Below are positions 29,150 to 38,495 of a DNA stretch of 64,000 nt, piece by piece. The position numbers and the translations under genes were made by a program. The DNA comes from Bifidobacteriaceae bacterium (GTDB lineage Bacteria > Actinomycetota > Actinomycetes > Actinomycetales > WQXJ01): the NCBI GenBank assembly GCA_031272885.1, contig JAISSX010000037.1, forward strand, positions 79,034 through 143,033, given 5' to 3'. Within the stretch, counting starts at the first letter, position 1, and each line of letters begins with the position of its first letter. Below the pieces are notes generated by a model, which was not told the origin of the DNA, did no database searches, and saw only the letters and a program-made list of their open reading frames with translations.

Positions 29150-30370
29150 CTACGCAGCAGCCGGGGCCGCCACTAGGTTGCCGCCGGCATCGGCCGTCTG
29201 GGTCCGCAGGCGACCCACCAGCAGACCAACCGCGAAGATGGCAACGGCGAACAGCAACACGATGCCGTTGTAACCCCAGAAGGTGCTCATCGGGTCACCG
29301 TCCTGCACCGCAAAGGTGGCCTTGGCGAACCAGAAGGTGGGCGTGGCGTGCGCCACCTTCAGCACGGTGTCACCCATCAGGCTGAGGTCATCCATGAAGA
29401 TGCCGGACAGGAAGGCGAAACCCAGCGAGACGATGTTGGCCACGCCGTTTTGGGCGGCGGCCCGCATGCCGGTTTGGGCCACCAGGAAGCCGATAGCCAA
29501 GGGCACCAGGGCGTAAATCAGGGCCGCCACGGCCAGGATGCCGAACCGGGCCGGCTGGCCCTGCAGCAGGTCCAGCCCACCGGTGGCCGGGATCAGGGTC
29601 AACACCATCATGAACAACCAAGCGAACAGCACCAGGGCCACGCAGGCGAACGCCACTTGGGTGCTCATGCGTCCGGGCGCCAACGGCGAAGCCAGGTTGC
29701 GCCGGCGCACCTCACCGCCCATGAAGGTGGAGAAGACCATGCCCACCAGCACCATCAGCCCAGCCGTCAGCGGATAGGCCATCCAGCGGAAGAAGAAGTA
29801 GGCCTTGTAGTAGATGCTCTTGGCGCCTTCCACCTCAACCACTTCGACCGGCACCTGCTGGTCGGTGGCGGCAGCGGCCTGGCTCAAAGCCTCGGCCAGC
29901 GGTGTGTCCGGTTCGGCGCTCAGCACCATGCGCACCGCGTTCAGGTAGGCGTTGGTGACCTGGTCCATGTACTGGCCAGTGAAGGCTAGGTAGTTGACCA
30001 CCGTCTCCACCGTGGGGGCGGGGGCGCCATCGGCCACGGCGGCCTGGAAGGCGTCACCGAAGCCGGCCGGCACAATCACGATGTAGGGCGTGGTGTTCTT
30101 GGCCGTCGCATCCTGCAGGGCCACCGTGTTGTCTTCCAGGGCGACTGGCGTGGAGCGGGTGGCCAGGTAGTCGGTCAACCCTTCCGACAGGGCCGAATGG
30201 TCGCGGTCGATGACGGCCACGTTCGGTTTGGCTTCCGAGAAGGTCTCCACCGAGGTCAGGTTGATGTTGGCCAGGATGAATACCCCCAGCATGCCCAGAC
30301 CAATCACGTACAGCAACACGTTGGGCCATTGACGAACGATCAGACGCAGGGCGGTCCTAAAGGCTGGCAT
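29150..30370 (-). CDS. ABC-2 type transporter permease
   Basis: N-terminal TM, large extracellular loop, C-terminal TM cluster; adjacent to second permease and ATPase. Confidence 0.82.
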   Translation of the reverse strand: MPAFRTALRLIVRQWPNVLLYVIGLGMLGVFILANINLTSVETFSEAKPNVAVIDRDHSALSEGLTDYLATRSTPVALEDNTVALQDATAKNTTPYIVIVPAGFGDAFQAAVADGAPAPTVETVVNYLAFTGQYMDQVTNAYLNAVRMVLSAEPDTPLAEALSQAAAATDQQVPVEVVEVEGAKSIYYKAYFFFRWMAYPLTAGLMVLVGMVFSTFMGGEVRRRNLASPLAPGRMSTQVAFACVALVLFAWLFMMVLTLIPATGGLDLLQGQPARFGILAVAALIYALVPLAIGFLVAQTGMRAAAQNGVANIVSLGFAFLSGIFMDDLSLMGDTVLKVAHATPTFWFAKATFAVQDGDPMSTFWGYNGIVLLFAVAIFAVGLLVGRLRTQTADAGGNLVAAPAAA

Positions 30371-31544
30371 AGCGCTTCCTCCTCAACATCAGGGTGGACA
30401 GAACAAAGAACACTGCGGCCAGGCCCAGCAGGGCAAGAATCGCCTGGAAGAACTGCTGGTAGCCGTCGTAGTAGTACAGGGCGTGGAAGGCCTGAGTGAC
30501 CTGCCGCGCCGGGTTGGCCAGGGCAAACAAGGGGGCGTTTTCGGCCGCGCTCTCCGCCAGGTCCTGGGCGAACGGCCCATAGAGGCCAGCGAACAGGGAG
30601 AGGAAGCAGGACAAGGTGGCGGTGATACCGCTCTTGGCGCCGCTAGAGATGGGCAAAGACCCCACGAACGCGCCGGTGAATGTCATGGCCAGCACCCCTA
30701 CGGCCAGGGTCAGCAAGACGGCCGGATCCTTGCCGCCGAACGAGGTGCCGAAAGCGAATTTGACGTAGCTGTAGCCGACCAGTTGGACACCGAAACCCAC
30801 CACCCAAGAAGCGGCGATGGCCGGGGCCAGGGTGCGGGCCTTGGATTGGCCGGCCAGCGAGCGCCGAGCCCCCAGAGCCGAGGTGTTGGCCTGGATGTCT
30901 TCGACGGCGGCCAGCGCGAAGCTCATCATCATGATGACCGAGAAAGCCAGGGCCGAATACATGTAGGCCAGCGAGTCACTGGGCGGGTTGGCAGTGACCG
31001 AAACCCGCTGGGTGTAGGACACCTCCGTGGTCAGCCGCTCCAGCAGAGCCGGGTCGGTGAACAGCGACGGGTCCGTTTGGGCCATGGCGCCGACCAGGCT
31101 GGCCGTCTGCCAATACTGGTCCAGCACGATCTTGACGATCGAAGCGTTGGTGCCGGTGGTCGAACTGGCGTAGCGGGCGTCGACGTGGAAGGCCGGCTGG
31201 CCGGTGGCGTCAACCGTGATGAAGCCCGTGTAGTCGCCATCGGTCAGCGCCTGGCGGGCGGCCTCGTCGCTGTCCACGTAGGTGGTGTCGAAGATGGCGG
31301 TGTCACCTTCAGCAACCGTGTCCTTGGACAGCGCCGTGATCATCTCCGGCAGGCCAGTGGTCGCCTGGTAGGCGGCGTCATCGACCACCACGATCTCAAC
31401 CGGCTTGAGGGCGTAGGCCTCATCCAAGTTGCCCAGCATGGCGTAGATCAAGGTGCACAACACCAGGGGGAAGGCGATGGCCCACAACAAGGTGTCGCGC
31501 TGGCGCACCAACGTCTTGACGGTGGTTATGAACGTGATACCCAT
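30357..31544 (-). CDS. ABC-2 type transporter permease
   Basis: Same topology as neighbour (VKTLVRQRDTLLWAIAFPLVLCTLIYAML...); 14-bp overlap with downstream permease. Confidence 0.82.
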   Translation of the reverse strand: MGITFITTVKTLVRQRDTLLWAIAFPLVLCTLIYAMLGNLDEAYALKPVEIVVVDDAAYQATTGLPEMITALSKDTVAEGDTAIFDTTYVDSDEAARQALTDGDYTGFITVDATGQPAFHVDARYASSTTGTNASIVKIVLDQYWQTASLVGAMAQTDPSLFTDPALLERLTTEVSYTQRVSVTANPPSDSLAYMYSALAFSVIMMMSFALAAVEDIQANTSALGARRSLAGQSKARTLAPAIAASWVVGFGVQLVGYSYVKFAFGTSFGGKDPAVLLTLAVGVLAMTFTGAFVGSLPISSGAKSGITATLSCFLSLFAGLYGPFAQDLAESAAENAPLFALANPARQVTQAFHALYYYDGYQQFFQAILALLGLAAVFFVLSTLMLRRKRYASL

Positions 31545-31546
31545 GA

Positions 31547-32482
31547 TCAGTCCCTCAGTTCCTTGCCGGTAATGGCCAAGAAGACGTCATTCAGCGTGGG
31601 CGGCTCGGAGTAGACCCGGCCGTAGGTGAGCCCGGAGCCGTGCAGCAGGTCCAGGATTTCGCCCACCCCGCGCGCGCCGCGCAGGCAGGTCAGCTTGAGC
31701 ACATCGCCTTCCAAGCTGACCCCGGTGACATGCGGCAGGGCCTGCACGGCCGCCACCACGGACTGATCCGGCGTGGCCAGTTCGATCTCTACCTTCTCGC
31801 CGATGTCGACCAGGCCCTTCAGTTCGCTGTTGGTGCCCAACGCGAGCTGCTGGCCGTGATCCAGGATCATGATGCGGGTGCAGATCTGCTCCACTTCCTC
31901 CATGTAGTGGCTGGTGTACAGCACCGTGGAACCCTCTTGGTTGAGGCGTTGGATGCCTTCCAGGATGGCGTTGCGACTCTGCGGGTCTACCGCCACCGTC
32001 GGCTCGTCGAAGAAGATCAGTTCCGGCTTGTGGGCGATGCCGCAGGCGATGTTGAGCCGGCGGGCCAAGCCGCCGGACAGCTTGCGGGGGCGGAACTTGC
32101 GGTAGTCACCCAGGCCCACGAAGTCGATCGCCTCTTCCACCAGAGCCTTGCGGCGGTTGGCGTCCGAGACGTACAGCGAGCAGAAGTAGTCGATGTTCTC
32201 GTACACCGACAAGGTGTCGAACACCGCCATGTTCTGGGGCACGATGCCGATGCGCCGCTTCAGGTCGTAGCGGGTGGGGCTCATCGTTTCGCCGAACAGT
32301 TCGATGGTCCCGCGGTCATAGGTCAGTAGCTGCAACATGCAGTTGATGGCGGTGGTCTTGCCCGAGCCGTTGGGGCCCAACAGGCCGAACACTTCGCCTT
32401 TTTCGATTGACAGGTTGAAATGATCCAGCGCCACCAGTTCCTTGTAGCGCTTGGTCAGATCGTGGATCTCCACAACTCCCAT
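31547..32482 (-). CDS. ABC transporter ATP-binding protein (DrrA/CcmA type)
   Basis: GLLGPNGSGKTTAINCML, LSGGLARRLNIACGIAHKPELIFFDEPTVAVDP. Confidence 0.93.
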   Translation of the reverse strand: MGVVEIHDLTKRYKELVALDHFNLSIEKGEVFGLLGPNGSGKTTAINCMLQLLTYDRGTIELFGETMSPTRYDLKRRIGIVPQNMAVFDTLSVYENIDYFCSLYVSDANRRKALVEEAIDFVGLGDYRKFRPRKLSGGLARRLNIACGIAHKPELIFFDEPTVAVDPQSRNAILEGIQRLNQEGSTVLYTSHYMEEVEQICTRIMILDHGQQLALGTNSELKGLVDIGEKVEIELATPDQSVVAAVQALPHVTGVSLEGDVLKLTCLRGARGVGEILDLLHGSGLTYGRVYSEPPTLNDVFLAITGKELRD

Positions 32483-32576
32483 TGCGATGGCCTTTCTCCC
32501 GAAGTTGGCTCCATCTTTTCGGCCCGGACGGGTGTGCCGGAAGTGAACGCTGTCACCACTTTTCGCCCGTCAGGCT

Positions 32577-32590
32577 GTGACAAATGTCAC
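32577..32590. promoter_or_regulatory. Perfect dyad in divergent promoter region, candidate response-regulator operator
   Basis: GTGACA-AA-TGTCAC between the ABC ATPase and histidine kinase genes. Confidence 0.6.
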
Positions 32591-32610
32591 GTTCTGGCAG
32601 ACTCCTTGCT

Positions 32611-33705
32611 GTGGAAAGGGCCACGGACAAGGCGATGGTGCTGGCACTGTGCCTGATGGCGCTGGGGCTGCACGGCATCGACACTGTGGCCGTGGTGGTT
32701 GGCCTGATCGCGCTGATCGTGGCCTGCCTGTACGAACTGCCGGTGCTACCGCCCTGGGTCCGTTGGGCCCTGCCGCTGGGGCTGTTGGCCTTGGGCTGCC
32801 TGGGCGCCACCTGCACCTGCGTGGTGCCCCTGGCGGTCTACGACCTGGCGCGACGCCGCTGGTGGCTGGGCCTGCTGGGCTTGGGACCGCTGTTGGTGGC
32901 TCACCCGCATGACAAGGCATGGTTCGGCGCCTTGGTGGTGTTGGGCGTCATCGCCGGCCTGCTGGCCTGGCGGACCGGCCGGGTCTTGACCACTGTGGCC
33001 GCCTTCCGGGCCCTCCGGGATGACCTGACCGATCAGTCCCGCTCCCTGCAGGCCCGCCACCGCCACCTGCGTGACCGGCACGAACTGGAGGTGCGGTTGG
33101 CCACGCTGGGCGAGCGGGCCCGCATCGCGCGGGAAATCCATGACAACGTGGGGCACCTGCTGACCCGTTCCGTGCTGCAGGTAGAGGCGCTGCAGGTGGT
33201 GCATGCCGCCGATGACGCCCTGGCGGCCGAGTTGGGTCAGGTGGGGGAGACGCTGCACACCGCTTTCGACACGGTGCGGGCCTCGGTGCACGGCCTGCAC
33301 GATGACGCGCTGGACCTGGGCGCCCAACTGCGCAACCTGGCCGAGGCCGCGCCTGGGCTTGAGGTGGCGGTTGCTTTCGAGGCCGATGCCGCCGCCATGC
33401 CACCGGCCGTGGCCGCCGCCTTCTTGGCCATCGCCCGCGAGGCGCTGGCCAACACCGAACGCCACTCAGACGCCACGCGGGTGCGCCTGAGCGTGGTCGA
33501 GTTCCCGGGGCTCTACCAACTGAGCGTGCAGGACAATGGGACCAAGGCGCCGCGGGCCGGCGGTGGCCCGGATAACAAGGGCCGACGGGACGGCATCGGC
33601 CTGGCCGGTATGGAAGAACGTGTGCTGGGGCTGGGCGGGGTGTTCCGGGCCGGCTTCGATCACGGTTTCAAGGTTTGGGCGACGGTACCGAAGGAGACCC
33701 CATGA
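32611..33705 (+). CDS. Sensor histidine kinase (NarL/DesK-type, HisKA_3)
   Basis: ERARIAREIHDNVGHLLTRSVLQVEAL H-box, AIAREALANTERHSDATRVRLSV N-box, GIGLAGMEERVLGLGG. Confidence 0.92.
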   Translation: MERATDKAMVLALCLMALGLHGIDTVAVVVGLIALIVACLYELPVLPPWVRWALPLGLLALGCLGATCTCVVPLAVYDLARRRWWLGLLGLGPLLVAHPHDKAWFGALVVLGVIAGLLAWRTGRVLTTVAAFRALRDDLTDQSRSLQARHRHLRDRHELEVRLATLGERARIAREIHDNVGHLLTRSVLQVEALQVVHAADDALAAELGQVGETLHTAFDTVRASVHGLHDDALDLGAQLRNLAEAAPGLEVAVAFEADAAAMPPAVAAAFLAIAREALANTERHSDATRVRLSVVEFPGLYQLSVQDNGTKAPRAGGGPDNKGRRDGIGLAGMEERVLGLGGVFRAGFDHGFKVWATVPKETP

Positions 33706-34328
33706 GGGTTGTGATTGTGGATGACGATCCGTTTGTCTGCACCTCGCTGCAAACCATCTTGGGGGCGCAGGCCGATGTCGAGGTGGCAGGTGTGGGGCAC
33801 GATGGCGCGGCGGCGGTGGCGTTGTACGCGCAGCACGGCCCGGATGTGCTGTTGATGGACATCCAGATGCCCGGCATGGGCGGCCTGGAGGCGGGTCAGA
33901 GCATCCTGGCGGCCGATCCGTCAGCCAGGATCGTCTACTTGACTACGTTCGCCGATGACGAGTACATCGCCGCCGCCCTGCGCATGGGAGCGAAGGGCTA
34001 CCTGATCAAACAAGAAGTGGCCACCATTGCCCCGGCCTTACGGCTGGTGATGGCCGGGCAGTCCGTCTTGGGCTCCGAGGTGCTGGAACGGATGGACAGC
34101 CTGGTCCGCGGCCCGGCGTCCGTGGGGGACAGCCCGGCCTTGGCCGAACTGTCGGAACGGGAGCGGGAAATCGTCGCCCTGGTGGCGGAAGGCCTGGACA
34201 ACCGTGACATTGCGGCTCAGCTTTACATGTCCGAGGGCACGGTGCGCAACCACATCAGCGCCATCCTGGCCAAACTGGACCTAAAGAACCGCACCCAGTT
34301 GGCGGTGCTCTACCTGCGGGGTCACTGA
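33702..34328 (+). CDS. NarL/LuxR-family response regulator
   Basis: MRVVIVDDDPFVCTSL, DVLLMDIQMPGMGGLEA, LSEREREIVALVAEGLDNRDIAAQLYMSEGTVRNHISAILAKLDLKNRTQ. Confidence 0.95.
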   Translation: MRVVIVDDDPFVCTSLQTILGAQADVEVAGVGHDGAAAVALYAQHGPDVLLMDIQMPGMGGLEAGQSILAADPSARIVYLTTFADDEYIAAALRMGAKGYLIKQEVATIAPALRLVMAGQSVLGSEVLERMDSLVRGPASVGDSPALAELSEREREIVALVAEGLDNRDIAAQLYMSEGTVRNHISAILAKLDLKNRTQLAVLYLRGH

Positions 34329-34356
34329 GAGCGCGGGCCGTATCTCCCTGGCCCAA

Positions 34357-34407
34357 GTTCAGGGTCGAATCAGGGTGATCTCGGGGCGCATCCCCCATGG
34401 CGGGCCG
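34357..34407 (+). promoter_or_regulatory. Putative regulatory element with tandem TCAGGG boxes, shared with 27634-27684
   Basis: TCAGGG-N5-TCAGGGTG...GGGG.GC.TCCCCCAT.G.GG.CCG; second box 64 bp before ATG. Confidence 0.6.
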
Positions 34408-34433
34408 TCTCCGCCACATCTAGATTGAGAACC

Positions 34434-35339
34434 ATGACGAAGCAGAGCCCTCACCCCCGCCACACCCGCCGCCTTGTGACCCTCACCGTTGCCGCCGCCT
34501 TGGCCGTGGCCGGCGCCGGCCTGTTGGCCGGTTGCGGCACGGTATCGCTGCGCGGGGTTGACCCGGAATCGACCGATTTCGAGCTCAGCGGCACCGATGT
34601 CACGATCACCAGCGCCAACAGCGACATGACAGTGGTGCCGGGCGATGTGGGCCGGGTCCAGGTGACCCGCTGGGTCAGGGGGGGCGACCCTTCGTGGGAG
34701 ATCACCCATGACATGGCACTTGATGGCGGCGGCGCCACAGACCTGATCGAACTGCGGGTCGACTGCCACATTCTGCAGAACTGTCTGGCCCGCTACGAAA
34801 TCACCGTGCCCCGTGGTGTGACGGTCCGCCTGGCATCCGACAACGGGGATTTGACCGCCAGCGGCTTCGCCGACGGCCTAGCCGTCAAGTCCGACAACGG
34901 CGACCTGGACCTATCCAACCTGACCTGCGCGGTGGGCATCGAAACCGACAACGGTGATATCGAACTGCGCAACGTGACGGGCAACGTGACGGTTTCAACC
35001 GACAACGGTTCATTGAACGCCAACCGGATCAGCAGTGACCAGTTCACGGTCGATTCCGACAATGCCGATGTCGAGGTATCCGGCCTGGCCGCCCAAGTGG
35101 TCCGCCTGACCACGCAGAACGGCGACCTGGACGTGGTGATGGATGAGGTGCCCCGAGAGGTGACGGTGGAGTCCAAGAATGCCGACCTGGATCTGGCGGT
35201 GCCACACGGCGATTATGAGGTCTCGATCGAGAAGGACCATGGTGATTCGGACTCGCAGGTCAAGAGCACTTCGGGTGCCTCCAACACCATCACCATCGTG
35301 ACCGAGAACGGCGACATCGACCTGTCCTATTCCGATTGA
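34434..35339 (+). CDS. DUF4097-like beta-helical lipoprotein (paralog of 27712-28740)
   Basis: Lipobox LLAGC; PESTDFELSGTDVTITSANSDMTVVPGDVGRVQVTRWV; DNGD repeats; high similarity to paralog. Confidence 0.72.
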   Translation: MTKQSPHPRHTRRLVTLTVAAALAVAGAGLLAGCGTVSLRGVDPESTDFELSGTDVTITSANSDMTVVPGDVGRVQVTRWVRGGDPSWEITHDMALDGGGATDLIELRVDCHILQNCLARYEITVPRGVTVRLASDNGDLTASGFADGLAVKSDNGDLDLSNLTCAVGIETDNGDIELRNVTGNVTVSTDNGSLNANRISSDQFTVDSDNADVEVSGLAAQVVRLTTQNGDLDVVMDEVPREVTVESKNADLDLAVPHGDYEVSIEKDHGDSDSQVKSTSGASNTITIVTENGDIDLSYSD

Positions 35340-35402
35340 TCTGTTGGCCGGTTCGGCCTGTCGTTCCCTTGACGAGACTGAGTGCGGACTAGAATTGTGG
35401 AC

Positions 35403-35699
35403 ATGACCACAACGACGTCGTTGGCCAACGCCAAAGCCCGCCTGTCAGCCTTTGTCGAGATTGTCGAGACCACCCAGCAACGGGTGGTGATCACCAAGAA
35501 TGGCGAGCCGGCCGCGGTGCTGATCTCGCCGGCCGAACTCGAATCGTTGGAGGAGACCGTGGCCTGGCTGTCGCAGGCCGGCATCGGGCCAAGCCTGGCC
35601 GCCTCGGAAGCCGAGGCCGCCGCCGGGCCGGCCGCCGGCCAGTCCTCCGATGGCCTGCTGGGCCGCCTGGGCAAGCGCCTGGCCGGAGGCGGGCAGTGA
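35403..35699 (+). CDS. Phd/YefM-family antitoxin
   Basis: MTTTTSLANAKARLSAFVEIVETTQQRVVITKNGEPAAVLISPAELESLEET. Confidence 0.85.
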   Translation: MTTTTSLANAKARLSAFVEIVETTQQRVVITKNGEPAAVLISPAELESLEETVAWLSQAGIGPSLAASEAEAAAGPAAGQSSDGLLGRLGKRLAGGGQ

Positions 35700-35995
35700 A
35701 CGCCGCCGCTCCCACCGCCCTAGTGGCACCAGGGCAGGAGTGGGAGGCCCGCTGGACCACCCCTGCTGTGGCCGCCATGGATGCCATGCCGCCCACGGTG
35801 GCGCTGGCCGCTTACGTCTACGTGGCTGGGCCGCTCAGTGCCGATCCGGACAGCTACTCGGTACCCCTGGCCGGCTCACTCGAAGGCCGGCGTTCGGCTG
35901 CGGTGGGCGGCGCCTACCGCGTCCTGGTCCGCCCCGACCAGACCACGGGCGCCCTGTGGGTCGAGGCCGTCAACTACCGCCTACCCCAACGCTGA
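35696..35995 (+). CDS. RelE/ParE-like toxin
   Basis: PLAGSLEGRRSAAVGGAYRVLVRPDQTTGALWVEAVNYR; start overlaps antitoxin stop. Confidence 0.7.
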   Translation: MNAAAPTALVAPGQEWEARWTTPAVAAMDAMPPTVALAAYVYVAGPLSADPDSYSVPLAGSLEGRRSAAVGGAYRVLVRPDQTTGALWVEAVNYRLPQR

Positions 35996-36054
35996 CCCCA
36001 CCGCCAGGTTCCCGATGCCGCCAGGTGACTTGGGGCGCCATCGGGCGCTTCGAA

Positions 36055-36708
36055 CTACAGAAGGTGGCCGGAGGCCATGCGCAGGGTGCGGTCGGCTGCC
36101 ACTTCGGCTTCGGCGGCATCGTGCGTCACCCACAGGGCGGCCGTACCCGCCTGGCGCAAGATGTCACGCACCTGGACACGCAACGCCTCGCGCATGTCGG
36201 CATCGAGGGCGCTGAGCGGCTCATCGAGCAACAACAAGCGCGGCCGTGGTGCCAGCGCCCGGGCGAGCGCCACCCGCTGGGCCTGGCCGCCGGACAGGGT
36301 GGTGACATCCCGCCGGCCGAAGCCTGCCAGGTCCACCAACTCAAGCAGTTCTGCTACCCGGGCGTCCCGTTCCGCGCCGCGCACGCCCGCCATCGTCAAG
36401 CCGAAACCAACGTTGCGGGCCACCGACAGGTGGGCAAACAGTTGGCCGTCCTGGAACATCAGGCCGAAGCGGCGCTGGTGCACCGGCACGCCACGCAGGT
36501 CAACGCCGTCCCACGCCACGCGGCCGCCAGCCAGCGGCTCCAGCCCGGCCACCGCCCGCAACAGGGTCGACTTACCGCAACCGGACGGCCCCACCAGGGC
36601 GACGATCTCGCCCGGCGCCACCGCCAGGGAGACACCGTCCACCGCCACCGTGCGGCCATAGTGCACGATGGCGTCCGTTACCGTGAGGCCAGCCGTCGCC
36701 TCGGTCAC
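36055..36708 (-). CDS. thiQ: Thiamine ABC transporter ATP-binding protein
   Basis: GPSGCGKSTLLRAVAG, LSGGQAQRVALARAL, LLLLDEPLSALDADMR; downstream of thiB/thiP-like genes under a TPP riboswitch. Confidence 0.85.
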   Translation of the reverse strand: MTEATAGLTVTDAIVHYGRTVAVDGVSLAVAPGEIVALVGPSGCGKSTLLRAVAGLEPLAGGRVAWDGVDLRGVPVHQRRFGLMFQDGQLFAHLSVARNVGFGLTMAGVRGAERDARVAELLELVDLAGFGRRDVTTLSGGQAQRVALARALAPRPRLLLLDEPLSALDADMREALRVQVRDILRQAGTAALWVTHDAAEAEVAADRTLRMASGHLL

Positions 36709-38495
36709 AGTTCGCCTCCCTCTTTGCTGCCGCGGGCCAGTTCCGCCACCGCCATAATGCCGCAGGTCACCGCCGCCAGCAGCACGGCGGCCGCCAAGGC
36801 CGCCCCCAGATTGGCGATGCCGGGCCGGCCGATCAGCCGGTAGATCGCTACCGGCAGCGTGGTGGTGTCAGGCCGGGCCAGGAACGAAGTGGCGCCGAAC
36901 TCGCCTAGGGAGACGGCGAAGGCGTAGGCCGCGCCCACCGCCGCCGGGCGGGCCATGACGTGGGCATCGACCGTAGCGAACACGCGCAGCGGTGAAGCCC
37001 CCAGCACTTGGGCGGCCTGCCGTTGGCGCGGGTCGATGGCGCGCAGCACCGGCAACATGGACCGCATCACCATCGGCAGGGCCACCAGGGCCTGGGCCAG
37101 CGGGATCAGCCAGAAACTGGTCCGCAGGTTGACCGGCGGATGGTCCAGGGTAATCAGGAAACCGAAGCCGACGGTGACGGCGGAAACACCCAGCGGAGCC
37201 ATGAAGACCGAATCCAGCAGGCCTTGGGTGCGCCGCGCCCACGGCCCGGTTGGCCGGCGCGACAGGACCACCGAAATGGCGATGCCCAACGCCATCGCCA
37301 CGGCCGTTGCCACCAACGCGATCTTGACCGAGGTGAAGGCCGCCGTCAGCACCGAATAGGGCAGGCCGGATAGGCGGCTGGTGGCCAGGGCGCGGTAGTT
37401 ATCCAGGCCAAGGCCGCTGGCGGTGCGCAGCGAGCGCCAAGCCAGGGTGACCAGTGGCGTTAACACGGCGGCCACCGCCACCAGCGTCACCACCACCGGC
37501 GGCCAGTCCTCGCGGCTGAGCGGCGGGGCGGCGGTAGCTGTGGCCCGGCCGGCGCCCGTCAACTTGAGGGCCCGCTCGCGGCGGCGCCGGGCCGCGCCGG
37601 CCAGGGCCAGGCCGCCCACCACCACCACGATCTGCAGCACCGACAGCACGGCCGCTGCCCGCAGGTTCAGCATCTGGGTGGTCTGGCGCCAGATCTCGGT
37701 TTCGATGGTGCCGTAGCCCACACCGCCCAGGATCAGGACGGTCGAAAAGGCGGTGGTGCAGAACAGAAACACCATCGCCCCGCCCGCCGCCAGGGCCGGC
37801 GTGATGGCCGGCAGCGACACCCACAGCAGGGACCGGAACGGTCCGGCGCCAAGGACCCGGGCCGCTTGTTCCGGCCGCGGGTCAAGCGCCTGCCAGAAGG
37901 TGCCCACAATCCGCACCATCAACCCCAAGTTGAAGAAGGCCAAGGCCGCCACCACGGCCGCGAAACTGCTGTCCAGACCCAGGAAGGCCAGCGGCCCACC
38001 CCGGCCCAGCAGGGACCGGAAAGCCAGGCCAACCACCACCGCCGGGAGGGCAAACGGGGCCGTGATCAGCACCCGGACCAGGCCGCGCCCGGGGAATGAG
38101 CGCTTGTACAGGACGTGCGCCAGCGGCACGGCGGCGGCGCCCACCAGGGCGGTGGCCACCACCGCCTGGCCCAAGGTGCGGGCGATCAGCCGCCAAGTGC
38201 GGGCCTGCGCCAGCAGGGCACCGAACTCGCTGAAATCCAAACCGCCGCCCGCCGCGCCATCGCCCAGGAAACCGCGACCAACCAAGGTGGCCACCGGCCA
38301 GGCAAAAAACAACCCAAGGAAGGCCAGCGGCACCACCGCCAGCCCGCCCAAACCGAGGCGCCGCCCGGCCCGCGCCCAGGCTTCACGCCGCCGGGCCGCC
38401 TCAACCCAAGTGGGGGCGGCGGCCGGCGGCGCTATCTCGGTTTGCCGGGTCGACCCGGTCAGCCCAGAACCGTCTCGGTCCACTCCGAAATCCAC
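36705..38495 (-). CDS. thiP: Thiamine ABC transporter permease (two fused permease domains)
   Basis: 596 aa, two BPD_transp_1-like halves with EAA-like loops (AARVLGAGPFRSLLWVSLPAITPAL; AAQVLGASPLRVFATVDAHVM). Confidence 0.85.
   Translation of the reverse strand: MDFGVDRDGSGLTGSTRQTEIAPPAAAPTWVEAARRREAWARAGRRLGLGGLAVVPLAFLGLFFAWPVATLVGRGFLGDGAAGGGLDFSEFGALLAQARTWRLIARTLGQAVVATALVGAAAVPLAHVLYKRSFPGRGLVRVLITAPFALPAVVVGLAFRSLLGRGGPLAFLGLDSSFAAVVAALAFFNLGLMVRIVGTFWQALDPRPEQAARVLGAGPFRSLLWVSLPAITPALAAGGAMVFLFCTTAFSTVLILGGVGYGTIETEIWRQTTQMLNLRAAAVLSVLQIVVVVGGLALAGAARRRRERALKLTGAGRATATAAPPLSREDWPPVVVTLVAVAAVLTPLVTLAWRSLRTASGLGLDNYRALATSRLSGLPYSVLTAAFTSVKIALVATAVAMALGIAISVVLSRRPTGPWARRTQGLLDSVFMAPLGVSAVTVGFGFLITLDHPPVNLRTSFWLIPLAQALVALPMVMRSMLPVLRAIDPRQRQAAQVLGASPLRVFATVDAHVMARPAAVGAAYAFAVSLGEFGATSFLARPDTTTLPVAIYRLIGRPGIANLGAALAAAVLLAAVTCGIMAVAELARGSKEGGEL

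Noticed and set aside
36036-36046. CGCCATCGGGC near the thiQ end considered as a specific operator
   Set aside because: The same word recurs throughout the window in and between unrelated genes, so it was reported as an iterated motif instead
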